Source: Corynebacterium genitalium ATCC 33030 (GTDB taxonomy: Bacteria > Actinomycetota > Actinomycetes > Mycobacteriales > Mycobacteriaceae). From it: 64,000 nt of DNA. The notes beneath the pieces were generated by a model that was not told where the DNA came from, did not search any database, and saw only the letters and a list, made by a program, of their open reading frames with translations. The position numbers and the translations under genes were made by a program. Numbering within the stretch: position 1 is the stretch's first letter; each line of letters opens with the position of its first letter. The stretch spans positions 1,757,448 through 1,821,447 of the forward strand of contig NZ_CM000961.1 in the NCBI RefSeq assembly GCF_000143825.1. The letters are read 5' to 3'. Below, piece after piece: positions 1 through 7,407 of this stretch.

Positions 1-215
1 ATGTGGTTGCGCAGGGTCTCCGGCACGGCATTGGGGTGGGTGTGCGGCGCGCGCGATTTGGGGGCGATGGCTTGTTCGCCTCCGGCGTCGAACTCGGAGA
101 GGATCTTGTAGATGCGTTGGCGGGAGATGCCGAATCGTTTGGCGACTTTGGTGACTGGTTCGCCTTGATCGCGGACGGCTTTGACGATGGCGAGATTTCG
201 GTTCGGGCTGTTCAT
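1..215 (-). CDS. IS481-family transposase, N-terminal part (runs off the window)
   Basis: The first 71 codons are present, starting at ATG (complement 213-215). The product begins MNSPNRNLAIVKAVRDQGEP and continues with VTKVAKRFGISRQRIYKIL, a textbook helix-turn-helix (about residues 20-42). It is followed by a basic APKSRAPHTHPNAVP linker, as in IS481-type corynebacterial and mycobacterial transposases. The DDE catalytic core would lie beyond the left edge, so whether the gene is intact is unknown. The start sits directly beside the first of the tandem repeats at 217, so the repeats lie where its promoter and the element end should be. Confidence 0.75.
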   Translation of the reverse strand, partial: MNSPNRNLAIVKAVRDQGEPVTKVAKRFGISRQRIYKILSEFDAGGEQAIAPKSRAPHTHPNAVPETLRNH

Positions 216-216
216 C

Positions 217-415
217 TGTCAACGATGTCCCGACTGATACCAGCACCGTCACTAAACACGCGGGGGTGGCGGGAGGTGTCAATGATGTCGCGACTGAGGT
301 GTCAACCATCACCCCAGATTGTTTCTACCCCCTAAGTGTCAACAATGTCGCGACTGACCTGTCAACCATCAGGAATGCTGTCCCAGGCACGCCGTGTCAA
401 CTATGTCATGACTTC
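217..415. repeat. Tandem array of 21-bp units at about 60-bp spacing in the IS end
   Basis: Four units related to TGTCAACAATGTCGCGACTG start at 217, 277, 337 and 395 (spacing 60, 60, 58). Units two and three are each followed by a second short copy, TGTCAACCATCA, at 300 and 360. Spacers between them are unrelated. Each unit contains TCGCGA or a variant. The regular spacing, close to six helical turns, suggests protein-binding sites for the transposase rather than coding sequence. Confidence 0.7.
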
Positions 416-451
416 AGACACTGTCAGCCCGACAATTCTTTTCACGGGTTC

Positions 452-1489
452 TTACGGCTTGAGGACGACCTTGATGCAGCCGTCCTCCTTCTTCTGGAAC
501 TTCTCGTACATGGCAGGGGCGTCGTCAAGCGGCGCGGTGTGCGTTTTCAGGTCGAGCACGCCGAGGGGGTCGGACGGGTCGTCGACCAGCGGGAGGATGT
601 CATCGGTCCAGTTGCGCACGTTGCACTGGCCCATCCGCATCTGGATCTGCTTGTCAAAGAGCGTCATCATCGGCATCGGGTCCTTCATCCCGCCGTAGAC
701 GCCGCCGACGGGAGAACCGTGGGCTTCCATGCCGACGGCGTCGACGATGGAGTCGGACCCGCGGCCGTCGCAAAGCTCTTGCAGCTTCTCGACGACATCC
801 TCGCCGTCCTCGATGACCTCGATCCCGTGCCGGGCCGCCATGGCGCGCCGCTCCGCGACGGGGTCGACTCCGATGACGCGGTAGCCGAAGTGCGCACCGA
901 TACGGGTAGCCATCTGCCCGATCGGGCCGAGGCCGAGCACAGCGAGGGTGCCGCCGTCAGGGACACCTGCGTACTTGACGCCCTGCCAGGCGGTCGGCAG
1001 AACGTCAGAAAGGAAGAGGTAGCGCTCGTCCTCGCCGACGCTGGGGACCTTGATGGGGCCGTAGTCGGCGTGCGGGACGCGCAGGTACTCGGCCTGGCCG
1101 CCGGGCAGCGAGCCGTAGAGGCGCGAGTAACCGAACAGGGTAGCTCCCTTGTCGTACTCCTTCACCTGCGTGGTCTCACACTGAGACTGAAAGCCGCGCT
1201 CGCACATGAAGCAGTGACCGCAGGAGACGGTGAAGGGGACCACGACGCGGTCGCCGGGCTTGAGGTTGGTCACAGCACTGCCGACCTCCTCGACAATGCC
1301 CATCGGCTCGTGCCCGATCACGTCGCCCTTGTCCATGAAGGGTCCAAGGACCTCGTAGAGGTGGAGGTCAGAGCCGCAGATGGCGGTGGAGGTGACGCGG
1401 ATGATGGCGTCGGTGGGTTCGATGATCTTGGGGTCGGGGACGTCCTCGACACTCACGGTGCGTTTCCCTTGCCAGGTCAGTGCTTTCAT
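452..1489 (-). CDS. Zinc-dependent alcohol dehydrogenase (formaldehyde-dehydrogenase-like, MDR family)
   Basis: 345-residue medium-chain dehydrogenase/reductase. Catalytic zinc ligands are visible as Cys38 (ICGSDLH) and His60-Glu61 (IGHEPMG). The structural zinc lobe carries Cys90, 93, 96 and 104 (CGHCFMC). The Rossmann motif GLGPIG is at 186-191. This combination matches the glutathione-independent formaldehyde or alcohol dehydrogenase branch, which oxidises small alcohols or aldehydes with NAD in the cytoplasm. The true substrate is not predictable. I chose the ATG at 1489 because GGAAAGG precedes it at good spacing; an upstream in-frame ATG (1504) overlaps that site. The gene stands alone, next to the IS end. 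The long reading frame on the opposite strand is a shadow. Confidence 0.85.
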   Translation of the reverse strand: MKALTWQGKRTVSVEDVPDPKIIEPTDAIIRVTSTAICGSDLHLYEVLGPFMDKGDVIGHEPMGIVEEVGSAVTNLKPGDRVVVPFTVSCGHCFMCERGFQSQCETTQVKEYDKGATLFGYSRLYGSLPGGQAEYLRVPHADYGPIKVPSVGEDERYLFLSDVLPTAWQGVKYAGVPDGGTLAVLGLGPIGQMATRIGAHFGYRVIGVDPVAERRAMAARHGIEVIEDGEDVVEKLQELCDGRGSDSIVDAVGMEAHGSPVGGVYGGMKDPMPMMTLFDKQIQMRMGQCNVRNWTDDILPLVDDPSDPLGVLDLKTHTAPLDDAPAMYEKFQKKEDGCIKVVLKP

Positions 1490-1520
1490 GGGGAACCTTT
1501 CCATGGTTAGGGTGTGGCCG

Positions 1521-1550
1521 AGCGTAATCCCGACTTCTTTGAGTGCGCAA
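1521..1550 (-). promoter_or_regulatory. Candidate promoter of the alcohol dehydrogenase gene
   Basis: On the minus strand TTGCGC (1545-1550) lies 18 bp from TACGCT (1521-1526), about 30 bp before the ATG. The fit to corynebacterial -35/-10 hexamers is fair only. The rest of the 1490-1729 gap shows no gene or clear hairpin. Confidence 0.3.
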
Positions 1551-1729
1551 CGTTTTTAGGCAGTGTGAAACTTTCGCCAGTAAAACAAAGGCTATTCGTC
1601 GAGTTGCGGTGGCTTTCATCCGGCACGCGAAAATCAGGAGTGGGGTTAGATCGGGCTCACCGCTGAGGGGTCGAAAGATGAGTTGTCCGAGGCCTTTACT
1701 CTTTGCAGCTGTTGGCCTCGTCAGCAGAC

Positions 1730-2089
1730 CTAGTCAATAGGCGCGACGCGAATAAGATTCCCGTCGGGGTCTTCGATTACAAACGTCGTGCCGAACACTT
1801 CCTCATAGGGCTCGCGGAGGATCGTTACCCCTTTGTTCTTCCACTGTTCGAACGTGGTGGTGACCTCTTCGGCAGGCACGTTCAGGCATACCTCCGAAGT
1901 GCGATTCGCTGCACCTTCCAGCGAGTTGGCATTTCCCGACCATAGCGCTAAGAACACCCCCTCACCCAGCGCGAAGGTGACGTAGCGGGGCGTGACAAAG
2001 TCGGTCTCAAGACCCAGGAGGTCACTATAGAAAGCGACCGATGCGTCGATGTCCGAGGCGTACACGATGAAAACAAGTTCACGGTTCAC
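1730..2089 (-). CDS. VOC-family (glyoxalase/bleomycin-resistance fold) protein
   Basis: 119-residue protein with the two-beta-alpha-beta-beta-beta layout of the vicinal-oxygen-chelate fold. The N-terminal half reads MNRELVFIVYASDIDASVAF and YSDLLGLETDF; the C-terminal half ends in FVIEDPDGNLIRV, the typical EDPDGN motif carrying the metal-ligand Glu. Such small proteins are dioxygenases, isomerases or resistance proteins, and the substrate cannot be inferred. The start is GTG at 2089 because AAGGAG precedes it by 6 nt; the longer frame starting at 2149 would bypass this site. It is transcribed in the same direction as the esterase gene upstream (stop 2162) and may be co-expressed with it. Confidence 0.75.
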   Translation of the reverse strand: MNRELVFIVYASDIDASVAFYSDLLGLETDFVTPRYVTFALGEGVFLALWSGNANSLEGAANRTSEVCLNVPAEEVTTTFEQWKNKGVTILREPYEEVFGTTFVIEDPDGNLIRVAPID

Positions 2090-2161
2090 TATTTGCTCCT
2101 TACTTTCGAGATCGTGGACACCAGGATAGGTAAAAACCCGCCGGAGCAATTGATTGTGCGG

Positions 2162-3145
2162 TTACTGCGGGTTCGGCCCCACCGCGCCGGTGAAATCCAC
2201 ACCGAAGAAGTCCAGAATCGTCTCTGTTCCGAATCCGTCAGATGGTTGGGTGGCGAAGCTGTCGTCCTGCTTACTGCCCGGCCAGACGTGCCTACCGCCG
2301 TCGAGGCGGTAATGGCGCAGCTGCGCATCACAGCCCTCCCACACGAGCTCTTCGCCGGGACGGCGGATCTCTGCGCGGACGGGTTCGGGTTCGCAGTGGT
2401 TTCGCCGAGCTGCGTTAGCCATGACGTCTTGAATACTGAGGATGGCCTCGTTGTGGCGCACTCCCCCGTAGTAGTCGATGATGCCGTCTTTGGTGCCGTG
2501 CATGTCGATCTGCTTGACCGGGGTTGGCGAACAATCATCGAAGACTTTGTCGTAGAACGCGGCAGACACTGTCGCAATGCCGGTGATCTGATGGGAACGG
2601 TGGCACGCGGCATAGGCGGCAAACCCGCCGCCGTTCGACAGGCCGGTGACGAATACTTTGGCGGGATCGATCGAGAACTCCTCGAGCATCTCTTGCCGCA
2701 CCGCGTCGAAGTACGCCAGATCCTGCTCCCCCGATGTCTTCGCGTAGGGCGCCGGCGCCCATGCGCTGCCCACACCGTTCATGTACACGACCACTGCATG
2801 TGCTTTATCTAACTGAGTGAACTGACGCATTGCCTCCGCGTTGTTCGTATACCCATGAAACGCGAAAATCAGTGGTAGATCAGACCGCTCATCGACTTCC
2901 GGCGGCACGGTGAGGATGAATTCCCGGTCGAGTCCACCAGCTTTGATCTTCCGGGTTTCAGTGAACGGTTCACCCTCGAAATCGCGCACCGGTTGCACAA
3001 GTTCCTCACGAACCTTCTGCGTGACTTCCTCGGCGACGCTGTCGGCGCGCATCGACTCTTTATTGCCATCCCCGCATGCTGCAAGCGCCCCGGCAGAGAG
3101 CAGGAAAGAGCAGGTTATCGCTGCTGATCGTGTGAGTTTTCGCAC
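2162..3145 (-). CDS. Lipoprotein esterase, CE1 / poly(3-hydroxybutyrate)-depolymerase-like (LpqC type)
   Basis: 327-residue alpha/beta hydrolase with a lipoprotein signal: basic MRKLTR, a hydrophobic stretch, and lipobox LAAC with Cys24. It is therefore expected on the outer face of the cytoplasmic membrane. The nucleophile elbow GLSNGGG gives Ser170; HGTKD gives Asp220; GGRHVWPG gives His286. The oxyanion segment FAFHGYTNN is typical of the family, which hydrolyses short polyesters, feruloyl or acetyl esters. The start is GTG at 3145 because the signal peptide begins there; only a weak AAGG is visible upstream. It is paralogous to the two esterases at 5857 and 6670. Confidence 0.8.
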   Translation of the reverse strand: MRKLTRSAAITCSFLLSAGALAACGDGNKESMRADSVAEEVTQKVREELVQPVRDFEGEPFTETRKIKAGGLDREFILTVPPEVDERSDLPLIFAFHGYTNNAEAMRQFTQLDKAHAVVVYMNGVGSAWAPAPYAKTSGEQDLAYFDAVRQEMLEEFSIDPAKVFVTGLSNGGGFAAYAACHRSHQITGIATVSAAFYDKVFDDCSPTPVKQIDMHGTKDGIIDYYGGVRHNEAILSIQDVMANAARRNHCEPEPVRAEIRRPGEELVWEGCDAQLRHYRLDGGRHVWPGSKQDDSFATQPSDGFGTETILDFFGVDFTGAVGPNPQ

Positions 3146-3230
3146 GGTGAAGGTGCATCCTTAGGAATCGTGGCGCTGCTTTCGTGGGCAACCTTAGCAA
3201 TCAAAGCGTCGACCGGTAAGTTGACACGTA

Positions 3231-4022
3231 ATGGAAGCCAGCCCCACTCCACGCAACTTCAAACCCAGCGCCAAAGATATGCCGGGGTTCCGCGACGCCG
3301 CATCGCGACAACACACAGCGAGAGCGTTCGCGTCCGGGGCGCAGCTTTACGACGCCACACGCCCCTCCTACCCCACTACCATCCCCGAGCTCATAAGCAC
3401 GGCGGGCAGCGTACTCGATCTCGGCGCGGGGACGGGCAAGCTCACAGAGCTGCTGGTGCAGCCTGGCCGCACCATCTACGCAGCTGATCCTTCCAACGAC
3501 ATGCTCAGGGTGTTGCGCTCTCGCATGCCCGAGGTGAAAACTCTCCGAGCAGTCGGTGAAGCACTCCCGCTTACTGACGCCTCCGTTGACGCCATCACTT
3601 GTGCCCAAACCTGGCACTGGGTCGACACCGCGGCGGCCAGCGCAGAGGCCCACCGTGTCGTCGCGCCTGGAGGCAAACTGCTCCTGTGTTGGAACACTCT
3701 CGACGTGTCGCATCCGTGGGTTCTGCGGCTCTCCCGGATCAGTCACTCGGGGGATGTTCAGAGGGAAGGGTTTTATCCCGACGTCGCTAAGCAATGGGCG
3801 CTTTCACGCGAACTGCGCACGAAGTGGTTTGAAGCCGTGACCACGGACGACCTCTTCGCACTCGCACGCACGCGATCGTACTGGCTGCGGGCGAATGAGG
3901 CCACGCGCGCGAAGGTCACCGAGAATCTCCGGTGGTACCTCTTTGATCGCCTCGGGTTCGACAAAGGTCAGCCCATTCCCCTCCCCTATCGCACCGACGC
4001 GTTCGTGTACGAGCGGCGCTAG
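3231..4022 (+). CDS. Class I SAM-dependent methyltransferase
   Basis: 263-residue methyltransferase of the Methyltransf_11/25 type. Motif I, VLDLGAGTGK, is at residues 61-70, followed by the acidic ribose-binding region YAADPSND and the motif-IV-like ITCAQTWHWVD. The N-terminal FASGAQLYDATRPSYP stretch is typical of small-molecule methyltransferases of this group. The substrate cannot be predicted. It is divergent from the lipoprotein esterase across an 85-bp gap and is not obviously in an operon. The start is the ATG at 3231, with no strong ribosome-binding site in front; it may be read from a very short leader. Confidence 0.8.
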   Translation: MEASPTPRNFKPSAKDMPGFRDAASRQHTARAFASGAQLYDATRPSYPTTIPELISTAGSVLDLGAGTGKLTELLVQPGRTIYAADPSNDMLRVLRSRMPEVKTLRAVGEALPLTDASVDAITCAQTWHWVDTAAASAEAHRVVAPGGKLLLCWNTLDVSHPWVLRLSRISHSGDVQREGFYPDVAKQWALSRELRTKWFEAVTTDDLFALARTRSYWLRANEATRAKVTENLRWYLFDRLGFDKGQPIPLPYRTDAFVYERR

Positions 4023-4042
4023 CTTAACGACGTCCCGGCCTT

Positions 4043-4088
4043 TTCGAACGACCTCGCCAGACACTGGGCGATCTGTCCATCGTTCGAA
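4043..4088. repeat. Inverted repeat TTCGAACGA ... TCGTTCGAA
   Basis: Nine-base arms at 4043-4051 and 4080-4088 are exact reverse complements separated by 28 bp. They could form the 3' end structure of the methyltransferase transcript or paired protein sites. No T-run follows, so an intrinsic terminator is not supported. Confidence 0.4.
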
Positions 4089-4099
4089 CGCGCGTTCTA
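4084..4099 (+). promoter_or_regulatory. Possible LexA (SOS) operator before the HNH nuclease gene
   Basis: TCGAAC-GCGC-GTTCTA matches the actinobacterial SOS box half-sites TCGAAC and GTTCGA with the right 4-bp spacer and one mismatch. It lies about 95 bp upstream of the HNH gene start. Based on the sequence alone. Confidence 0.35.
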
Positions 4100-4193
4100 T
4101 TTTGGGTTCGGTTTCTGGCTATGTTGGTACATCGGTTTGCAAGAATGTTCCCATAGCTATCCGGACGGAACCGACGACGTCGAGGGGGACACT

Positions 4194-5825
4194 ATGGACA
4201 CTTGTAGGCAAGCGAAGAAGGGTAAGCGGGCCCCTTTCTTCGTCACCGAAGACCCGGACTGTCCCGCTGCAACTGCCGGAAAGTCCATCCGGCAAGGTCA
4301 AGCCGACGCCTTCATGGAATTCGCCGACGCTGAGAACGTGTTGGCGGGATCCCGCGACTACGACCTGGAAGTGACCCGCTTGACGCAACGCAGCGGGTTG
4401 CGCAAGGGCGAAGTTGAGAAAGGCATTTACGGTTACCAGTCGCTGCGCCGGCTACCGGGTCTCCGTGCGATCCAAAAAGAGCATTGGCGGTTAGACGTCG
4501 ACAGACTAGACGCCATCGCAAGAGCAATCGCTGCCCTTGGTTGCGAGGCACCCGCCGAAGCCTACGAAGCTTTCGATGACGTGCTGGTGGACATATTCAC
4601 CCCCACCCGGACCCGGCAACCGTTGCCCACGAGCAACACGATCAGCTTGCGGTTGAACAAGATGATCGCGGAGTTCGACAACGCAGCCGCATTCGATCCT
4701 GAGCGGCGGAAGAAGCGTAAGAAGGGTCCTCCCAGCACGAATGATCTCGACTTCGGCCCTGGCGCTGCGGGCGCTGATACAGCATGGATGACCCTGAACG
4801 CTGACAACGCCACTATTGCAGCCATGCGAGCAAGCATTGAGGCGACCGCGCGCGAACTTGGAACCACGCAGGCCAACGCGTTGGTCAAGCTTGCCACCGG
4901 TGACGTCACTCCGGCTGCGATGGCGACGATCTACGCCTACGCCCCCAAAAATGCTGACGGTGAGGTCGACCAAGAGGCCGCGGCGTTCATTCCCGGGTTC
5001 GGGCACACCGGGCCGAACTCCACAGCCTTGCTGCACCACTTCGCCGCCACCTACGGCACGACCGAGGTGGACCTAGACGTCGCGTCGAAGAAGGTCGTCG
5101 CTGGGCACGACGCGCCAGCTGATGTCGCCGCCTACGTCCGCGGCCGGGACGGCACGTGCGTGTACCCGGGTTGCACACGCCCGGCACAGGCTTGCCAGCT
5201 CGATCACCGCCAGCCTTACGACGAAGGTGGCATGACCACGGCCGACAATCTGTTCTGCCTATGCCAGCACCACCACAACCTGAAAACCGATCGCCGCGCA
5301 TTCTATGTCCCCGACCCGGTGACAGGATCAATCGTGTGGCTTCTCGAAGACGGCACCTACTACTGGACCGATCCCAATGGCTTGCTCGCCGCCTACACCA
5401 CCCCCACAGCGCCCAGGTGGCGGCGCAGTGTTGACGATGTCGAGCGCCTCAGACAGCAAACCGAGCACTTTCTGGCGAAAAGTCACGCAGTTCTCGACGC
5501 CTACGAGACCACCGCACAAGCCTACGATCCGTACATTCCGGAGGAGCAAACAGCTGCCTGGGACCTCTACAAACAGTGCAAGGCTGATCTGCAGGACCTC
5601 GAGGAAGAATTCGACGAAATCTTCCACTACCACCCGCTCCCGCCAAAGGCCGTGCCAGACGATGAGCTCGTAGTCCCCGACAACCAATTCTTCAACACCT
5701 ACGACGGCACGGGCCGCGATGCAGACTTCGATCCCGACGACCCGCACAGCTACTGCGACGAGGAGTACGACATCCACGCCTTCTTCCGCCCTGCTGGCTA
5801 CCCCTTTTCCACAGCGGAAGAATGA
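4194..5825 (+). CDS. HNH endonuclease domain protein (DUF222/13E12-like)
   Basis: 543-residue protein. The HNH core lies at about residues 317-365: a Cys pair in CVYPGC, then QLDHRQPYDEGG with the catalytic Asp-His, then ADNLFCLCQHHHNLK with the metal-ligand His. The N-terminal part (about 35-300) resembles the helical DUF222 region found before HNH domains in actinobacterial 13E12-type proteins. The C-terminal tail is acidic and rich in Asp, Tyr and Pro. Such proteins are abundant in actinobacteria; their biological role (phage defence, mobile DNA, repair) is unsettled. I chose ATG 4194 because GAGGGGG stands 5 nt before it; a TTG at 4137 would extend it by 19 residues. A possible SOS box lies upstream. 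Confidence 0.8.
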   Translation: MDTCRQAKKGKRAPFFVTEDPDCPAATAGKSIRQGQADAFMEFADAENVLAGSRDYDLEVTRLTQRSGLRKGEVEKGIYGYQSLRRLPGLRAIQKEHWRLDVDRLDAIARAIAALGCEAPAEAYEAFDDVLVDIFTPTRTRQPLPTSNTISLRLNKMIAEFDNAAAFDPERRKKRKKGPPSTNDLDFGPGAAGADTAWMTLNADNATIAAMRASIEATARELGTTQANALVKLATGDVTPAAMATIYAYAPKNADGEVDQEAAAFIPGFGHTGPNSTALLHHFAATYGTTEVDLDVASKKVVAGHDAPADVAAYVRGRDGTCVYPGCTRPAQACQLDHRQPYDEGGMTTADNLFCLCQHHHNLKTDRRAFYVPDPVTGSIVWLLEDGTYYWTDPNGLLAAYTTPTAPRWRRSVDDVERLRQQTEHFLAKSHAVLDAYETTAQAYDPYIPEEQTAAWDLYKQCKADLQDLEEEFDEIFHYHPLPPKAVPDDELVVPDNQFFNTYDGTGRDADFDPDDPHSYCDEEYDIHAFFRPAGYPFSTAEE

Positions 5826-5856
5826 TGCGCCGCCTTTTCGGCGAAAAGTTGAACAG

Positions 5857-6666
5857 TTACGGGAGAGCACTCAGACCAAAGAAGGAAAGAATTTCCTCGG
5901 TGACGTCCACGCTGTCGGCCCCAGATCCCGCCGGCCACCCATGCCCCATGCCGTCAACGGCAAGGTGCTCGACTCGGCCTGCATCGCCATTGCGTTTGCG
6001 GAAGGCCGCCACGACGTCATCGGCGCCGTAAATGCGGTCACTAGTGCCGCGAAGTTCGCCGTCGTAGGGAACCCTGATGTCGGAGGTGCCGTGGATGTTC
6101 AGGTAGTCGATAGCTTCACCTGTGGTGAACTGTGCCGGATCTGTGCGCACGGCTGCAGCCACTGTGGCTACGCCCGCATAGCGGTCAGGGTGAGCTGCCG
6201 CGGCAGCGGTGGCCAGTCCCCCACCGTTGGAGAACCCCACGAGATAGACCTGCGAATTTTCAGCCGGAAAGGTGGCTTTCACGTCGGCGACGATCGCTTC
6301 AATGAATGCGGTTTCGTCCTTCAGTGTGGTGTCGGCATAGGGTGCCGGGGCCCATGCGCCACCAACACCGTCAGGTGCAGCCACGATTGCTGGTGCGTCG
6401 TCCAACCCTGTGCCCGTGAGAAAACTCTCACCGGTGCCACCACGCCCGTGAAAAGCAATGATGACCGGTAAAGGCTCGTCCGCATCGTGCGGGGTGGAGA
6501 CCGTATAGGTCCGCTCCCGTCCTGCGGCGTTGACGGTGCGTTGCGAGACCTCCGCTGGCACCGAGGCACTACTCGTCTCTGGCGGGGAGCTTTCCGGACC
6601 AGCGCAGGATGCGAGCAAAACGGCGGCGAAGACGCCTAACGCGGTCGATCGGACTGCGCGTCGCAC
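5857..6666 (-). CDS. Lipoprotein esterase, CE1 / PHB-depolymerase-like
   Basis: 269 residues. The signal peptide ends in lipobox LASC with Cys21, predicting a membrane-anchored surface esterase. Catalytic residues are visible: Ser146 in GFSNGGG, Asp196 in HGTSD and His242 in GMGHGWPAG, with the FHGRGGTG oxyanion loop. The GTG start at 6666 is fixed by AGGAG 6 nt upstream; that site overlaps the last codons of the preceding gene (stop 6670), so the two are translationally linked. It is closely similar in layout to its cytosolic neighbour and, more distantly, to the lipoprotein at 2162. It converges with the HNH gene; a small stem in the 31-bp gap has no T-run. Confidence 0.8.
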   Translation of the reverse strand: MRRAVRSTALGVFAAVLLASCAGPESSPPETSSASVPAEVSQRTVNAAGRERTYTVSTPHDADEPLPVIIAFHGRGGTGESFLTGTGLDDAPAIVAAPDGVGGAWAPAPYADTTLKDETAFIEAIVADVKATFPAENSQVYLVGFSNGGGLATAAAAAHPDRYAGVATVAAAVRTDPAQFTTGEAIDYLNIHGTSDIRVPYDGELRGTSDRIYGADDVVAAFRKRNGDAGRVEHLAVDGMGHGWPAGSGADSVDVTEEILSFFGLSALP

Positions 6667-6669
6667 CGT

Positions 6670-7398
6670 TTACTCCTGCTCCGCCAACTTCTCGATATCG
6701 AAGAAGCCGAGGATCTCATCGGTCACGTCGATGCCCCGGCCCCTGGCCCATATCCCTGAGGGCCATTCGTGGCTCATGCCCTCCACTGGGATGTGCACTG
6801 TGCGAGCAGTATCGCCATTTCGGCGTTCAAAGGCGGCGACCACGTCGGGAGCCGGCATGATGGTGCCCAGAACTCCACGGTCTTGGCCCATGTAGGGAAC
6901 AACGTCGTCCCAGGTGCCGTGAATGTTCAGGTAGTCGATCGGAGTGCCCTGCTCCAGCAGATCCATATCCACACGAATCGCCCCTGAGACGGTCGCGACA
7001 CCGGCATAGGCTGACGGATCATTCACGGCAAGCACGGCGACAAACCCTCCGCCATTGGAAAACCCGGCCAGATACACCCGCTCCGGGTCGACGGAGTAGG
7101 TGGCGATGATGTCGTCACGGATGGCGTGAATTAGTGCGGTGTCTTCCTCGACCGTCGTCACGGCGTAGGGCGCGGGGCTCCACGCCAGACCACGCCCGGT
7201 CGGCGCAGCGACAATCGCTTTGGCGGCACCGAGTCCCGTGCCCACGAGGAAGTCATGCCCGTTGTCACCCTTACCGTGAATCGCCAGAATGACCGGTAAC
7301 TTGTCCCCCTCTAAGGTGACCGGAACAGAGCACTGGTAGGTGTGGTCGACCCCATCGACTGTGACGGTGCGGGTGATACGGCGTGACTGTCCGGTCAT
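6670..7398 (-). CDS. Cytosolic esterase, CE1 / PHB-depolymerase-like
   Basis: 242-residue alpha/beta hydrolase without any signal peptide, unlike its two paralogues nearby. Triad: Ser114 (GFSNGGG), Asp164 (HGTWDD) and His210 (GMSHEWPSG). The shared APAPYA and YAGVATVSGAIR segments show a common origin with the gene at 5857. The start is ATG 7398, ten bases after the stop of der, so it probably belongs to the end of the long der operon. A cytosolic member next to an exported one suggests a stepwise pathway (outside cleavage, inside completion), but this is inference. Confidence 0.78.
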   Translation of the reverse strand: MTGQSRRITRTVTVDGVDHTYQCSVPVTLEGDKLPVILAIHGKGDNGHDFLVGTGLGAAKAIVAAPTGRGLAWSPAPYAVTTVEEDTALIHAIRDDIIATYSVDPERVYLAGFSNGGGFVAVLAVNDPSAYAGVATVSGAIRVDMDLLEQGTPIDYLNIHGTWDDVVPYMGQDRGVLGTIMPAPDVVAAFERRNGDTARTVHIPVEGMSHEWPSGIWARGRGIDVTDEILGFFDIEKLAEQE

Positions 7399-7407
7399 GG
7401 CGTCTCC

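Larger units (their letters stand above)
1..430 (-). mobile_element. End of an IS481-type insertion element (partial)
   Basis: The window opens inside an insertion element. It holds the 5' part of a transposase gene on the minus strand, then about 210 bp of non-coding DNA with four degenerate copies of a 21-bp unit. The last copy ends near 415, and the host alcohol dehydrogenase gene stops at 452. IS481 elements are known to begin with TGT, and every repeat starts with TGTCAA. The outer boundary (somewhere in 395-430) is inferred from where the repeats stop; no target duplication can be tested because the other end is outside the window. Confidence 0.65.

Noticed and set aside
217..415. CRISPR array
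   Set aside because: Only four degenerate units, and they lie in an IS end with no cas genes.
266..1510. 414-codon plus-strand frame opposite the alcohol dehydrogenase
   Set aside because: It mirrors the dehydrogenase frame; the minus strand has full family motifs and a ribosome-binding site, the plus product has none.
5826..5856. Terminator between the HNH gene and the convergent esterase
   Set aside because: A short CGCCG/CGGCG stem is present but no T-run follows on either strand.
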